Positions 1 to 9,311 of a stretch of DNA of 35,475 nucleotides are shown piece after piece. Both the position numbers and the translations under genes were made by a program. The DNA lies in assembly GCA_947450355.1 (NCBI GenBank), contig CANFVB010000006.1, forward strand, positions 1 through 35,475. Direction: 5' to 3'. The first letter of the stretch is position 1. Each line of letters opens with the position of its first letter. Below the pieces are notes generated by a model. That model ran no database searches. It had not been told where the DNA came from and was given only the letters and a program-made list of their open reading frames with translations. The stretch is from Bacteroidota bacterium (lineage in GTDB: Bacteria; Bacteroidota; Bacteroidia; Flavobacteriales; Flavobacteriaceae).

Positions 1-3
1 AAA

Positions 4-33
4 AAAAGGCGGAATTTTACTTCCGCCTTTTCC
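4..33. terminator. Bidirectional hairpin terminator
   Basis: A 7-bp stem (GGCGGAA / TTCCGCC) with a 6-nt loop is flanked by an A-run on the left and a T-run on the right, so it could stop transcription in either direction. It probably ends a gene lying left of the window or olsF transcription from the right. From here to the olsF stop codon (about 34-327) I see no gene. The only other thing of note there is a degenerate half copy of the dispersed repeat near 245-269. Confidence 0.7.
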
Positions 34-327
34 CCCCAAATCTACCAATAACTTTACCTACTAATGCTATGGTTTTGTAAATATATACCGACAAAGATGT
101 TGTGGGAAAAATAGTAGATGAATTGTAAGAAAAATCGATGAACTGTGAAATTGGCTACAAAATCGGATAATTTTATATGAATAGTGATTAAAATATAGCC
201 TGCTTTAAAAATAGTAATATTCAACAAGTTGAGACAACAACACTGGATTTCCTCTTGAATAGAGGCTAGAAATTACGGTTCGATTTATAATTAATTTCCG
301 AATGATTAAAGAATGTAGTTTTGCCGC

Positions 328-2136
328 TTAAATCTCTCCTTTTTCGGCTAATTTACGTTCTAATTCTGCTTGAAATTCTTCCATAACAGGTTTAACAGTA
401 CTATCTGGAATATCGGAAATTCTAATATACATTAATCCATCAACAGCATTATTAAATAAAGGGTCAACGTTGAAAGCAACTACACGAGCATTTTGCTTGA
501 TATATTTTTTAATTAAAACAGGTAACCGCAAAGAACCTGGCTCTAATTCATCAATTATTTTGTCAAATTTATTCAAATCTGATTCTGCTTCGTTGAAAAC
601 AAAATCCTTATCGGCATCTTTAAGTTTAACTTTAAATGCTTTTTTTGGATGAATATATTGAGCAATATAAGGGTCATAGAAATTAGATTTCATAAATTCA
701 ATCATCAATGATTTTGAAAAATCTGAAAATTGATTGCTAATACTCACACCGCCAAGCAAGAATTTATGTTCTGGAAATCGTAAAGTCGTGTGAATAATTC
801 CTTTCCAAAGCAAGAAAAGTGGCATTGGTTTTTGTTGGTATTCTTTGATGATAAATGCGCGTCCCATTTCGATAGATTTGTTCATCATATCGTGTAATTC
901 GGGTTCAAATCGGAAAAGTTCATTCAAATAAAATCCATTTATTCCATATTTTGGATAAATTTCCGAACCCAATCCCATTCTATAAGCACCCGCAATTTTT
1001 TTGGCATCTTCATCCCATAAAAACATGTGATGGTAATATTTATCGTATTTGTCAATATCGATGGATTCATTTGTCCCTTCGCCAACTTCTCTAAAGGTAA
1101 TTTCTCGCAAACGTCCAATTTCATGAAGAATACTTGGAATTTTAGAAGCTTCGGCAAAAAACACTTCGTAATTTTTACTTTGCAATAATCGGCAGTCGGA
1201 AGTTCGTAAAGCATCTACTTCCAAAATCATATTTTCTTGACTTGCACCAGTTACAATTTGTTTAGGTCCTTTTTTAGGAAGTATTGAATTTGTTGTAGGT
1301 AAAAAAGGCGTTTCTTTCTGAAATGGTTTTGCCAACATATAGGTTTTTCGGCGCAAAAATTCGGAATATTCCTCAATAGTTGTATGTTCGTTTTGCTCAT
1401 TTACAGAAATTGGTTTTCCAATTCTAACTTTAATAACTCTGTCTTTTTGGGAAAACAATTCTGAAGGCAATTTTGCAGTTCGTAAAGTATCATCAATCTT
1501 GGATAAAAAATAAAATAATCTACTGTTTTTAGCGTGAAAATAAATTGGAACGACAGGAACTTGTGCTTTTCGAATTACTTTTATAGCCCCTTCTTCCCAA
1601 GGTTTGTCAACCATTAATTTTCCGTCTTTATAGGTAGAAACTTCACCAGCAGGAAACATTCCCAAAGGTTTTCCATCTCTCAAATGACGTAATGTTTCCT
1701 TAATTCCAACCACGCTAGATTTGACATCTTTGTGGTTTTCAAAAGGATTCACGGGCATTATGTATTTTTTCAAAGGTTCAATTCTGTGCAAAAGAAAATT
1801 GGCTATTATCTTGAAATTAGGTTCTCTTTCAAGCATTAATTTCAATAATAAAACGCCATCAATTCCTCCTAAAGGATGATTTGAAATAGTGATATATGCA
1901 CCTTCTTTTGGCAACCGTTTTAAATCTTCTTCAGGAATTTCAAATTTTATTTCTAAATCATCTAAAATGGCATTTAAAAACGTAACATCTTTCAAATGTT
2001 TATTTCTATCATACACTTTGTTTAGGGTAGATATTTTTAAAGCCTTCATCAGTAACCAACCTGAAAAAGTACCTAAAACGCCGTACTTATCAGTATTTAT
2101 TGCTTTGGCAACTTCCTTTGCAGTAACTAAACCCAT
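328..2136 (-). CDS. olsF: Bifunctional acyltransferase, OlsF-like ornithine lipid synthase
   Basis: This 602-residue protein joins two acyltransferase modules. The N-terminal half (about 50-270) is PlsC/OlsA-like, with the acceptor motif NHPLGGID at 86-93 and FPAGE at 161-165. The C-terminal half (about 300-480) resembles GNAT/OlsB-type N-acyltransferases (REITFREVGEGT, FYLNELFRF). This order is that of OlsF, which makes ornithine lipids by N-acylating ornithine and then O-acylating the product, and which is known from Flavobacterium johnsoniae and Serratia. The histidine and aspartate of the first motif are separated by five residues (HX5D) rather than the usual four. The protein acts at the inner face of the cytoplasmic membrane. 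It is transcribed divergently from exoA from a strong promoter match. A related PlsC/hemolysin-like fusion of another specificity is the main alternative. Confidence 0.8.
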   Translation of the reverse strand: MGLVTAKEVAKAINTDKYGVLGTFSGWLLMKALKISTLNKVYDRNKHLKDVTFLNAILDDLEIKFEIPEEDLKRLPKEGAYITISNHPLGGIDGVLLLKLMLEREPNFKIIANFLLHRIEPLKKYIMPVNPFENHKDVKSSVVGIKETLRHLRDGKPLGMFPAGEVSTYKDGKLMVDKPWEEGAIKVIRKAQVPVVPIYFHAKNSRLFYFLSKIDDTLRTAKLPSELFSQKDRVIKVRIGKPISVNEQNEHTTIEEYSEFLRRKTYMLAKPFQKETPFLPTTNSILPKKGPKQIVTGASQENMILEVDALRTSDCRLLQSKNYEVFFAEASKIPSILHEIGRLREITFREVGEGTNESIDIDKYDKYYHHMFLWDEDAKKIAGAYRMGLGSEIYPKYGINGFYLNELFRFEPELHDMMNKSIEMGRAFIIKEYQQKPMPLFLLWKGIIHTTLRFPEHKFLLGGVSISNQFSDFSKSLMIEFMKSNFYDPYIAQYIHPKKAFKVKLKDADKDFVFNEAESDLNKFDKIIDELEPGSLRLPVLIKKYIKQNARVVAFNVDPLFNNAVDGLMYIRISDIPDSTVKPVMEEFQAELERKLAEKGEI

Positions 2137-2162
2137 TTATAATTTTTATTTAAATCGAAAAA

Positions 2163-2191
2163 CAAAGATAGGAAAATTCTCTTGTTACCAA
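2163..2191 (-). promoter_or_regulatory. Promoter of olsF (Bacteroidota type)
   Basis: On the minus strand TTG is followed after 18 nt by TATCTTTG, a full match to the flavobacterial -33 TTG / -7 TAnnTTTG consensus with spacing in the known 17-23 range. The implied transcript start leaves a leader of about 20 nt before the olsF ATG. Confidence 0.65.
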
Positions 2192-2281
2192 CGAAAATGT
2201 GTTTCGATTTTCTTTGTGTTTTCTGTATGTTACGTTCAAGTTTTTTTATTACTTTTGGAAATATAAATTTGAATTATTATA

Positions 2282-3043
2282 ATGAAGATTATTTCCTATA
2301 ATGTAAATGGAATTCGAGCCGCAATTACCAAAGGTTTTATTGAATGGTTGCAACAGGCAAATCCAGATGTAATTTGCCTTCAAGAGATAAAAGCTTCTGA
2401 AGACCAAGTGCCAATTTCCGACATTGAAAAAGCAGGTTATCCCTATCAATATTATTATCCCGCAACAAAAAAAGGATATAGCGGCGTGGCTGTTTTGTCG
2501 AAAATAAAACCCAATAATGTTGTTTTTGGAACAGGAATTGCACACATGGATTTTGAAGGACGAAACCTTCGTGTTGATTTTGATGGTGTATCGGTGATGA
2601 GTTTGTATTTGCCTTCAGGTACAAATAGTGACCGATTAGATCATAAATTTATGTTTATGGACGACTTCCAAAGTTATATCGACAACTTGAAAAAGGAAAT
2701 TCCGAATTTGGTAATTTGTGGTGATTACAACATTTGCCACCAGGCAATTGATATTCATGACCCAATTCGCAACGCAAAAGTTTCAGGTTTTTTGCCCGAA
2801 GAACGTACTTGGTTGGATACATTTATGAAAAGCGGATTCATCGATAGTTTCCGATTTTTTAACAAACAACCCGATCAATACAGTTGGTGGAGTTACAGAG
2901 CTGGCTCTCGTGGCAATAATAAAGGCTGGCGAATTGACTATTGTTTGGTAAGTGAAACCTTAAAAGACAGACTTAAAAGAGCCTTAATTTTACCCGAAGC
3001 AAAACATTCTGACCATTGTCCCATTTTAGTAGAATTAGAATAA
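2282..3043 (+). CDS. xth: Exodeoxyribonuclease III / AP endonuclease
   Basis: This 253-residue protein has the full set of ExoIII/APE1 family signatures: N-terminal SYNVNGIRAA with the metal-site Asn, LQEIKA with the catalytic Glu at about 35, GDYNICHQAIDI around 146-157 with the Asp/Asn pair, and the C-terminal SDHCPI with the catalytic His. It cleaves DNA 5' of abasic sites and has 3'-5' exonuclease activity in base-excision repair in the cytoplasm. The length is normal for the family. Two -7-like boxes (TACTTTTG at 2250 and TAAATTTG at 2264) lie just upstream, but neither has a well-spaced TTG. Only 23 bp separate it from the OmpA lipoprotein gene, so the two may be co-transcribed. Confidence 0.93.
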   Translation: MKIISYNVNGIRAAITKGFIEWLQQANPDVICLQEIKASEDQVPISDIEKAGYPYQYYYPATKKGYSGVAVLSKIKPNNVVFGTGIAHMDFEGRNLRVDFDGVSVMSLYLPSGTNSDRLDHKFMFMDDFQSYIDNLKKEIPNLVICGDYNICHQAIDIHDPIRNAKVSGFLPEERTWLDTFMKSGFIDSFRFFNKQPDQYSWWSYRAGSRGNNKGWRIDYCLVSETLKDRLKRALILPEAKHSDHCPILVELE

Positions 3044-3066
3044 TTTTAACCTTTAAAATATTTAAA

Positions 3067-4029
3067 ATGATTAAAAAAATTGCATTAGGAATAGTAGTTT
3101 TAACTTTAGCAACATCGTGTGTGTCTAAGAAAGTTTTTAACGAATTGGAAACAAAATTTGCCGATTTAAAAAAAGAAAATAGAAGAACTGCCGATTTAAA
3201 TGACAGTATTACCAAAGCTAAAAGCAAACTCGATTTGGATTATGCTTCCTTAAAAAAGGATTACGATAAAACAAAATCCGAAAGAGATAAATTGGCTATT
3301 GATTTTGCTGCAGCTGATAAAAATCTGAAAACGTTACAAGCATCTTATAATGCATTAGAAAAAAATAGCGATGAATCTTTGAAAGAAAACATGGCTAAAA
3401 ACCGGGAATTATTAGCACAGCTAGAAGCTAAAGAAAAAGCATTGGCTGCTGAAAAAGAGCGCTTGAACAAGTTAAGTGCCGATTTGAAAAAAGGTACCGA
3501 CCGAGTAAATGAACTGGAAAGTATCATGGCGGCTAAAGAAGCGGCTATGAAAAAACTGAAAGACGCCTTGTCAAAATCACTGAAAGCCTTTGAAGGTAAA
3601 GGACTTACCGTGAATCAAAAAGACGGAAAAGTATATGTTTCTATGGAAAACAAGTTGCTTTTTGAATCAGGAAGTTGGGCTGTGGGTTCAGAAGGTAAAA
3701 AAGCCGTAGTTGCTGTTGGAACTGTTTTGGCGCAAAATCCAGACATCGCAGTTTTGATTGAAGGACATACTGACAATGACAAATTTGCTGGCGCTGTGGG
3801 TCAAATTGAAAACAACTGGGATCTTTCTACAAAAAGAGCTACTGCAATTGTGAACATTTTATCAGAAAATAAAGCAGTAAAAAAAGAAAATTTAACCGCA
3901 GCGGGTAGAGGTGAATTTGCCCCTTTAATGAGCAATGATACTCCTGAAGGAAAAGCTAAAAACCGTAGAATTGAAATTATTCTAACACCAAAATTAGACG
4001 AAATTTCTAAAATGTTGAATGATTTATAA
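3067..4029 (+). CDS. OmpA-family peptidoglycan-associated lipoprotein
   Basis: I use the ATG at 3067 (320 residues) rather than the longer track ORF, because it begins a classical lipoprotein signal (MIKKIALGIVVLTLATSC) with lipobox Cys18. Residues about 23-180 are rich in Lys/Glu/Ala heptads and should form a long coiled coil. The C-terminal 110 residues are an OmpA_C domain (LIEGHTDND, the LSTKRATAIVNIL helix, NRRIEIIL), which binds diaminopimelate in peptidoglycan. The protein would be anchored in the outer membrane and reach the cell wall, in the manner of Pal. It follows exoA by 23 bp and is closed by a strong terminator. The exact role beyond envelope tethering cannot be read. Confidence 0.87.
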   Translation: MIKKIALGIVVLTLATSCVSKKVFNELETKFADLKKENRRTADLNDSITKAKSKLDLDYASLKKDYDKTKSERDKLAIDFAAADKNLKTLQASYNALEKNSDESLKENMAKNRELLAQLEAKEKALAAEKERLNKLSADLKKGTDRVNELESIMAAKEAAMKKLKDALSKSLKAFEGKGLTVNQKDGKVYVSMENKLLFESGSWAVGSEGKKAVVAVGTVLAQNPDIAVLIEGHTDNDKFAGAVGQIENNWDLSTKRATAIVNILSENKAVKKENLTAAGRGEFAPLMSNDTPEGKAKNRRIEIILTPKLDEISKMLNDL

Positions 4030-4044
4030 AAAAGGTTTCAAAGT

Positions 4045-4086
4045 AAAAAAGGTTCAAAGGTTCAGAGTTATACTTTGAGCCTTTTT
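4045..4086 (+). terminator. Rho-independent terminator after the OmpA lipoprotein gene
   Basis: A 14-bp stem (AAAAAGGTTCAAAG / CTTTGAGCCTTTTT, one G-T wobble) with a 13-nt loop ends in a T-rich tract 15 nt after the stop codon. Confidence 0.8.
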
Positions 4087-4126
4087 ACTTTATCTAATTG
4101 TAACTTTATAACTTTCCCACTTATCT

Positions 4127-5164
4127 ATGAAATACACCAATTTACCAAATACCGAAACAAAAATTAGTAAAATTTGTCTTGGAACAATGACTTTTGGCGA
4201 ACAAAACACAGAAGCCGAAGGACATTCTCAAATGGATTATGCCTTCGAAAACGGAGTCAATTTTTTTGATACCGCTGAAATGTATTCGGTTCCAGCCCGT
4301 CAAGAAACCTATGGAAGTACAGAAAAAATCATTGGAACATGGTTCAAAAAAACAGGAAATAGAGAAAATATAGTTTTGGCAACCAAAGTAGCGGGACCCA
4401 ATCCAAACTTTACTTACATGCGTGAAAAAAACGATTTTTCGCCCAAAAGCATCACATTTGCATTAGAGCAAAGTTTGCAACGACTTCAAACAGAATATGT
4501 CGATTTGTATCAATTGCATTGGCCTGAGCGCAAATCAAATATGTTTGGTTCACTTGGATTTAAAGTACAAGAAGATGCTTGGGAAGACAACTTTCAATCG
4601 GTGTTGGAATGTTTACAAGGGTTAATTCGTCAAGGGAAAATACGCAATATTGGTGTTTCCAATGAAACTCCGTGGGGATTAATGCGCTTTTTAGAAGAAA
4701 GTAAAAAACATAATTTACCAAGAATGGCAACCATCCAAAACCCATATTCTTTAGTAAATCGGAGTTTTGAAGTCGGTTTATCCGAAGTATGTCATCGGGA
4801 AAATGTCGGTTTATTGGCCTATTCCCCAATGGCTTTTGGTGTATTGTCAGGTAAATTTTTAAACGGAGCAACTCCTCCAAACGCACGAATTAGTTTATTT
4901 CCACAATTTGCACGTTACAACGGAGAAAATACTAGAGAAGCAACCAAGAGATATAACGAAATTGCACTCGATTTTGGGCTTACATTAACCGAATTGTCCT
5001 TGGCATTTGTGGCACATCAATCGTTTGTAACTAGCACAATTATTGGTGCTACAACTTTAAAACAATTAAAAGAGAACATCGACACAATTGGAGTTTCCTT
5101 AAATGAAAATATCCTTTTAGAAATCGAGAAAATTCAAAGTATCTTCCCAAATCCAGCTCCATAA
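4127..5164 (+). CDS. tas: Aldo/keto reductase, Tas-like
   Basis: This 345-residue protein is a TIM-barrel NADP(H)-dependent aldo/keto reductase. The catalytic tetrad is visible: Asp48 and Tyr53 in FFDTAEMY, Lys87 in LATKVAG and His131 in LYQLHWPE. The length and the long insert after LHWPE match E. coli Tas (346 residues), the protein recovered as a suppressor of tyrosine auxotrophy; the physiological substrate of this group is uncertain. It is cytoplasmic. The gene converges on the phosphatase gene with only 14 bp between stop codons and no obvious terminator there. Confidence 0.85.
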   Translation: MKYTNLPNTETKISKICLGTMTFGEQNTEAEGHSQMDYAFENGVNFFDTAEMYSVPARQETYGSTEKIIGTWFKKTGNRENIVLATKVAGPNPNFTYMREKNDFSPKSITFALEQSLQRLQTEYVDLYQLHWPERKSNMFGSLGFKVQEDAWEDNFQSVLECLQGLIRQGKIRNIGVSNETPWGLMRFLEESKKHNLPRMATIQNPYSLVNRSFEVGLSEVCHRENVGLLAYSPMAFGVLSGKFLNGATPPNARISLFPQFARYNGENTREATKRYNEIALDFGLTLTELSLAFVAHQSFVTSTIIGATTLKQLKENIDTIGVSLNENILLEIEKIQSIFPNPAP

Positions 5165-5178
5165 AGTATTCTCGATTT

Positions 5179-5907
5179 TTAATTCCTCCCTTTTTCATCA
5201 GGATATAATTCAGGCAATGGATCACTTTGCCAAAATTCTTTCGTTTCCACATCCAAAATTGTCAAAGAACCTAGAAAAGCAGCACCCGTATCCACATTCC
5301 AAACATTCGCCATTGGAACAGGAATGGTTTTGCCAATTTTAGTTACGGGAGTATGACCAATATAAATTTCATCGTACAACGTAAGTCGTTTTGGATATAA
5401 TATATCGTCTTTTTTCATTGATTTATCCAATGCCAATGCCATTTCCCAAAGAGTTCGTTCCCAATAAAACATTTTATGAAAATGCTCGTGCGTTACTCCG
5501 TTCATACTCGTAAAACCTGCATGAACGAACAATCTATTATTCGAATCTATATGATAATTGACCAAATTCAATAAAAACTCAATGTGTTTTTGTTTGGTAG
5601 TTTCGTCCACATTTGCGTAGGCTAAAACCGTCGCTTCTCCCCCATGTTCATACCACAAAGGATTATCGTGATGGTTTTGCAACCAATGCAACGCCAATTC
5701 ATCATGGTTTCCCCGAATGAAAACGCAAGGTTGCTTTTGCCCTAAAGCGATTAAACAATCCAATACTTGTGGCGATTCGCTCCAGCCATCCACATAATCT
5801 CCAAGAAAAATTAAAGTATCTTTTGTGGTGACACTCGCTTTATCAAGAATTTGATGCAGTGCTCGTAATCCTCCATGGATGTCTCCGATGACCAATGTTC
5901 TTTTCAT
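5179..5907 (-). CDS. PPP-family metallophosphatase (PrpA/ApaH-like)
   Basis: This 242-residue protein has the three metal-binding signatures of the PPP calcineurin-like fold: GDIHG at 8-12, GDYVDG at 36-41 and GNHDE at 66-70. Later His motifs HGGEAT and HAGF complete the dinuclear site. Members are either Ser/Thr protein phosphatases of the PrpA type or symmetrical diadenosine tetraphosphatases. The sequence alone does not decide between these. It is cytoplasmic with no signal peptide. A TAnnTTTG-like box (TACTTTTG on the minus strand, 5977-5984) may mark its promoter, giving a leader of about 65 nt. The 369-bp gap to recA otherwise contains the recA terminator and no gene. Confidence 0.85.
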   Translation of the reverse strand: MKRTLVIGDIHGGLRALHQILDKASVTTKDTLIFLGDYVDGWSESPQVLDCLIALGQKQPCVFIRGNHDELALHWLQNHHDNPLWYEHGGEATVLAYANVDETTKQKHIEFLLNLVNYHIDSNNRLFVHAGFTSMNGVTHEHFHKMFYWERTLWEMALALDKSMKKDDILYPKRLTLYDEIYIGHTPVTKIGKTIPVPMANVWNVDTGAAFLGSLTILDVETKEFWQSDPLPELYPDEKGRN

Positions 5908-6238
5908 CTTTATATATTATTTGTTTTTTGTTGTAAATTGGAATACCAGCGATACATTTCAATGTAGTTTCTACAACAAAAGTAACTAAAACTTTAACAT
6001 TTTTTGAGTTAAACCCGTACTACCTAAAAAAACAATCTGGGTAGTTTTAAAAAGTAATATTACAAGCACAAGGAATTCCAAAATTTTTAACCAAAATCGT
6101 AATGCATTGTTTTTCAATGTTGTTACACAGAAAACTATTGTCTCATTTTATTACTTAAAATTATGAAAAATTCAAATCAAAACAATTTGCCAACGTTGCA
6201 AATCATCTAGATTAATAATTCACAAGCAACATTTATAA

Positions 6239-6271
6239 TAAAAAAAACTGCCCAATTTCTTGAGCAGTTTC
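6239..6271 (-). terminator. recA terminator
   Basis: Read on the minus strand, AAACTGC pairs with GCAGTTT around a loop with an inner CAA/TTG pairing, followed by a run of T. It begins about 6 nt after the recA stop codon. Confidence 0.8.
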
Positions 6272-6276
6272 TGAAT

Positions 6277-7314
6277 TTAAGCGTTATTTTCTTTAATTCT
6301 ATCTTTAATTTTTTGTTCTAATTCGTCTGCCATTTCAGGATTATCTTTGATTAACGATTTCACCGCATCGCGACCTTGTCCTAATTTGGTTTCGCCATAA
6401 CTGAACCAAGAACCTGCTTTTTTGATAATTTCAAATTCAACGGCCAAATCTAATATTTCCCCAGTTTTAGAAATTCCTTCACCGTACATAATATCAAATT
6501 CTGCAACTTTGAAAGGTGGTGCCACTTTATTTTTAACGACTTTCACTTTTGTTCTGTTTCCAATAACATTATCGCCATCTTTTATTTGAGTAGAACGACG
6601 AATATCTAAACGAACTGAAGCATAAAACTTCAATGCGTTTCCACCAGTTGTAGTTTCTGGATTACCAAACATAACCCCAATTTTCTCTCTCAACTGATTG
6701 ATAAAGAATACCGTACAATTTGTTTTACTAATAGTTCCAGTTAATTTCCTCAAGGCTTGTGACATCAAACGGGCGTGTAATCCCATTTTAGAATCACCCA
6801 TTTCGCCTTCAATTTCACTTTTTGGTGTCAAAGCGGCAACAGAGTCAATTACTACAATATCAATTGCGCCGGAACGAATTAAATTCTCGGCTATTTCAAG
6901 TGCTTGTTCCCCATTATCAGGTTGCGAAATGATTAAATTTTCAATATCAACGCCTAATTTTTCTGCATAAGTTCTATCGAAAGCGTGTTCCGCATCAATA
7001 AAAGCTGCAATTCCTCCAGCTTTTTGAGCTTCTGCAATTGCGTGCAAGGTTAAGGTTGTTTTTCCAGAAGATTCTGGGCCGTATATTTCAATAACTCTTC
7101 CTCTTGGATAACCGTTTACGCCTAATGCTAAATCGAGTCCTAATGAACCTGAAGAGATAGTTTCCACTTCTTCAACGGCTTTATCGCCCATTTTCATTAC
7201 GGTTCCCTTTCCGTAGGTTTTATCTAATTTATCTAATGTAAGTTGAAGGGCTTTTAACTTGGCTTCTTTTTCTGGATTTGCTTTTTCTTTGTCCGAACTC
7301 ATCTTTGCTTTCAT
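6277..7314 (-). CDS. recA: Recombinase RecA
   Basis: This 345-residue protein is RecA: Walker A GPESSGKT at 79-86, Walker B region [10 protein letters not shown], the L1/L2 DNA-binding loops ([39 protein letters not shown]) and a charged C-terminus. It forms the nucleoprotein filament that drives homologous recombination. The start could be Met1 or Met5 (MSSDKEK), since both lie in the non-conserved N-terminal tail; I keep the longer one. It is monocistronic, with a promoter match 20 nt upstream and a terminator immediately downstream. No SOS-like operator was recognised. Confidence 0.97.
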   Translation of the reverse strand: MKAKMSSDKEKANPEKEAKLKALQLTLDKLDKTYGKGTVMKMGDKAVEEVETISSGSLGLDLALGVNGYPRGRVIEIYGPESSGKTTLTLHAIAEAQKAGGIAAFIDAEHAFDRTYAEKLGVDIENLIISQPDNGEQALEIAENLIRSGAIDIVVIDSVAALTPKSEIEGEMGDSKMGLHARLMSQALRKLTGTISKTNCTVFFINQLREKIGVMFGNPETTTGGNALKFYASVRLDIRRSTQIKDGDNVIGNRTKVKVVKNKVAPPFKVAEFDIMYGEGISKTGEILDLAVEFEIIKKAGSWFSYGETKLGQGRDAVKSLIKDNPEMADELEQKIKDRIKENNA

Positions 7315-7334
7315 TTAGTTTTACTTATTTTTAG

Positions 7335-7364
7335 TAAAAATAGTTCTTTTTTCCGAAGTTCCAA
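7335..7364 (-). promoter_or_regulatory. Promoter of recA (Bacteroidota type)
   Basis: On the minus strand TTG is followed after 19 nt by TATTTTTA, which matches 7 of 8 positions as TAnnTTT(G). It lies 20 nt before the recA ATG. Confidence 0.5.
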
Positions 7365-7450
7365 GAAGTGTTTTAATAAAGAATTTTGTCTTTGTAAAAA
7401 AAACCACTACAAAATAAATATTTCGTACTTTTGACCGCAATTTCACAGCA

Positions 7451-8188
7451 ATGGAAAAAATAATATCGTATCCAATATCTATAATTAGCTTACTCTTGTT
7501 TTTGCTAACAATAGTTATTTTTCATCCCATTCAGTGGATTTGTTTCAATTTATTTGGATACCAAGCCCATAAAAAAAGTGTCGATTATCTCAATTTTATA
7601 CTTTTGCGAATTGGACACTTATTAGGAACTCGCTATAAAATTGAAAATAGAGAATCCATTCCCGAAGGAGTTCCAATAATTTTTGTGGCAAATCATCAGA
7701 GTTTATACGACATCATCGGAATAATATGGTTTTTGAGAAAATTCCATCCTAAATTTGTAAGTAAGAAAGAATTGGGCAAAGGAATTCCGAGTATTTCCTA
7801 TAATTTAAATCACGGAGGTTCTGTATTAATTGACAGAAATGATCCAAAACAGGCTATTTCAGTTATCAAAGAATTATCACAATATATTGAAAATACAAAT
7901 CGTTCAGCGGTAATTTTCCCTGAAGGAACACGTTCTAAAACTGGAAAACCGAAAGAATTTGCGAAAAGCGGCTTAAAAATTCTATGTAAATACGCTCCTT
8001 CTGCATTTGTTGTTCCAATAACGATTAACAATTCATGGAAATTTGTTAAATTTGGCTTTTTGCCGTATGGTCTTGGAAATCGAATTACCTTTACCGTTCA
8101 TAATGCAATATCTGTAAAGGAATCCGACATTGAGGATTTATCAAATAAAGTAGAAGAAATTATAATTAAAAGCATAAAACATAAATAA
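7451..8188 (+). CDS. plsC: 1-acyl-sn-glycerol-3-phosphate acyltransferase
   Basis: This 245-residue protein has the PlsC family pattern: a hydrophobic N-terminal segment (about 7-32) that anchors it in the inner membrane, the NHQSLYD acceptor motif (HX4D) at 81-87, and FPEGTRS at 156-162. It transfers an acyl chain to lysophosphatidic acid to make phosphatidic acid. A -7-like box TACTTTTG lies at 7426-7433. An acyl-ACP desaturase gene follows 55 bp downstream in the same direction, which suggests a small lipid-synthesis unit. Confidence 0.92.
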   Translation: MEKIISYPISIISLLLFLLTIVIFHPIQWICFNLFGYQAHKKSVDYLNFILLRIGHLLGTRYKIENRESIPEGVPIIFVANHQSLYDIIGIIWFLRKFHPKFVSKKELGKGIPSISYNLNHGGSVLIDRNDPKQAISVIKELSQYIENTNRSAVIFPEGTRSKTGKPKEFAKSGLKILCKYAPSAFVVPITINNSWKFVKFGFLPYGLGNRITFTVHNAISVKESDIEDLSNKVEEIIIKSIKHK

Positions 8189-8243
8189 ATTGATTTTACA
8201 GTTTTGAGGAATTGAAACTATAAAATCCAAACCTAAATTAATT

Positions 8244-9230
8244 ATGTCAATAAAAAACATGCGTCTTGAAGTGATGCAATTTCTTGAAAAAAATGTCGAT
8301 ACTTTTGTCGATCAATATTTAATTCCTGTTGAAAAAATTTGGCAACCTACCGATTTTTTACCTAATTCTCAATCTGAAAATTTCTTTGAAGAAGTTAAAG
8401 AATTACGTGAAATTGCAAAAGATTTACCTTATGATTTCTGGGTAACTTTAGTAGGTGATACTATCACCGAAGAAGCATTGCCAACCTATGAATCTTGGTT
8501 AATGGACGTGGAAGGAATTGACCAAGTGGAAGCTAACGGCTGGTCAAAATGGATTCGTCAATGGACTGGCGAAGAAAATCGTCACGGAGATTTGTTGAAT
8601 AAATACCTTTATTTATCGGGTCGTGTAAACATGCGTGAAGTTGAAATGACCACACAACATTTGATAAATGATGGATTCGATATTGGAACAGGAAGAGATC
8701 CATACAAGAATTTTGTTTACACAAGTTTTCAAGAATTAGCAACGTATGTTTCTCACAATCGTGTTGCACAATTGGCAAAAACGTATGGCGATAATAAATT
8801 GTCTAAGATTTGCAAAATGATTGCGGGCGATGAAATGCGTCACCACCATGCTTATAGCGAATTTGTAAACCGTATTTTTCAAGTAGATCCAAGCGAAATG
8901 ATGTTGGCTTTTCAATATATGATGAAACAAAAAATCGTTATGCCCGCACAATTTTTGAGAGAATCTGGCGAAAAAATGAGTTCTGCATTTGAACATTTTT
9001 CAGATTCTGCACAAAGAATTGGCGTTTATACAGCAAATGATTATGTAGATATTATGCAAAAATTAATTGATAAATGGGAAATCGACAAAATTTCAAATTT
9101 AACTGACGAAGCAGAAAAAGCACGTGATTATTTGATGAAATTGCCAGGAAGAATGGCTAAAATTTCAGAAAGATTAATTATTCCACAAGAATCTCAAATT
9201 TTCAAATGGGTAGAACCAGCGAGAATTTAA
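8244..9230 (+). CDS. Acyl-ACP desaturase (fatty acid desaturase type 2)
   Basis: This 328-residue soluble di-iron protein of the ferritin-like fold carries the acyl-ACP desaturase ligand pattern: EENRH (110-114), a Glu in FQELATYVSH (about 164), and DEMRHHH (196-202). Such enzymes introduce a cis double bond into acyl chains on acyl carrier protein, as plant stearoyl-ACP desaturase and mycobacterial DesA do. It lies directly after plsC, so product acyl chains could feed the same pathway. Position specificity of the double bond cannot be read. It ends at a strong hairpin shared with the convergent tRNA gene. Confidence 0.9.
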   Translation: MSIKNMRLEVMQFLEKNVDTFVDQYLIPVEKIWQPTDFLPNSQSENFFEEVKELREIAKDLPYDFWVTLVGDTITEEALPTYESWLMDVEGIDQVEANGWSKWIRQWTGEENRHGDLLNKYLYLSGRVNMREVEMTTQHLINDGFDIGTGRDPYKNFVYTSFQELATYVSHNRVAQLAKTYGDNKLSKICKMIAGDEMRHHHAYSEFVNRIFQVDPSEMMLAFQYMMKQKIVMPAQFLRESGEKMSSAFEHFSDSAQRIGVYTANDYVDIMQKLIDKWEIDKISNLTDEAEKARDYLMKLPGRMAKISERLIIPQESQIFKWVEPARI

Positions 9231-9265
9231 TGTTTTTAGTATTTCTTGAATTTCTGTTTAATTAT

Positions 9266-9310
9266 AAAAAAACCGTAATAACTTATAATATAAGTAATTA
9301 CGGTTTTTTT
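9266..9310. terminator. Bidirectional terminator between desaturase gene and tRNA-Ala
   Basis: A near-perfect long stem (AAAAAACCGTAAT with ATTACGGTTTTTT, plus an inner ACTTA/TAAGT pairing) has A and T tracts on both sides, so it can serve the + strand desaturase gene and the - strand tRNA. Confidence 0.85.
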
Positions 9311-9311
9311 G

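Noticed and set aside
1889-2266. 125-residue plus-strand ORF antisense to olsF
   Set aside because: It is antisense to a clear gene with strong protein conservation and has no domain of its own.
6018-6051. ACTACC...GGTAGT hairpin followed by TTTT between the phosphatase and recA genes
   Set aside because: A six-bp stem with a 15-nt loop is weak, and no plus-strand gene ends nearby; not called as a terminator.
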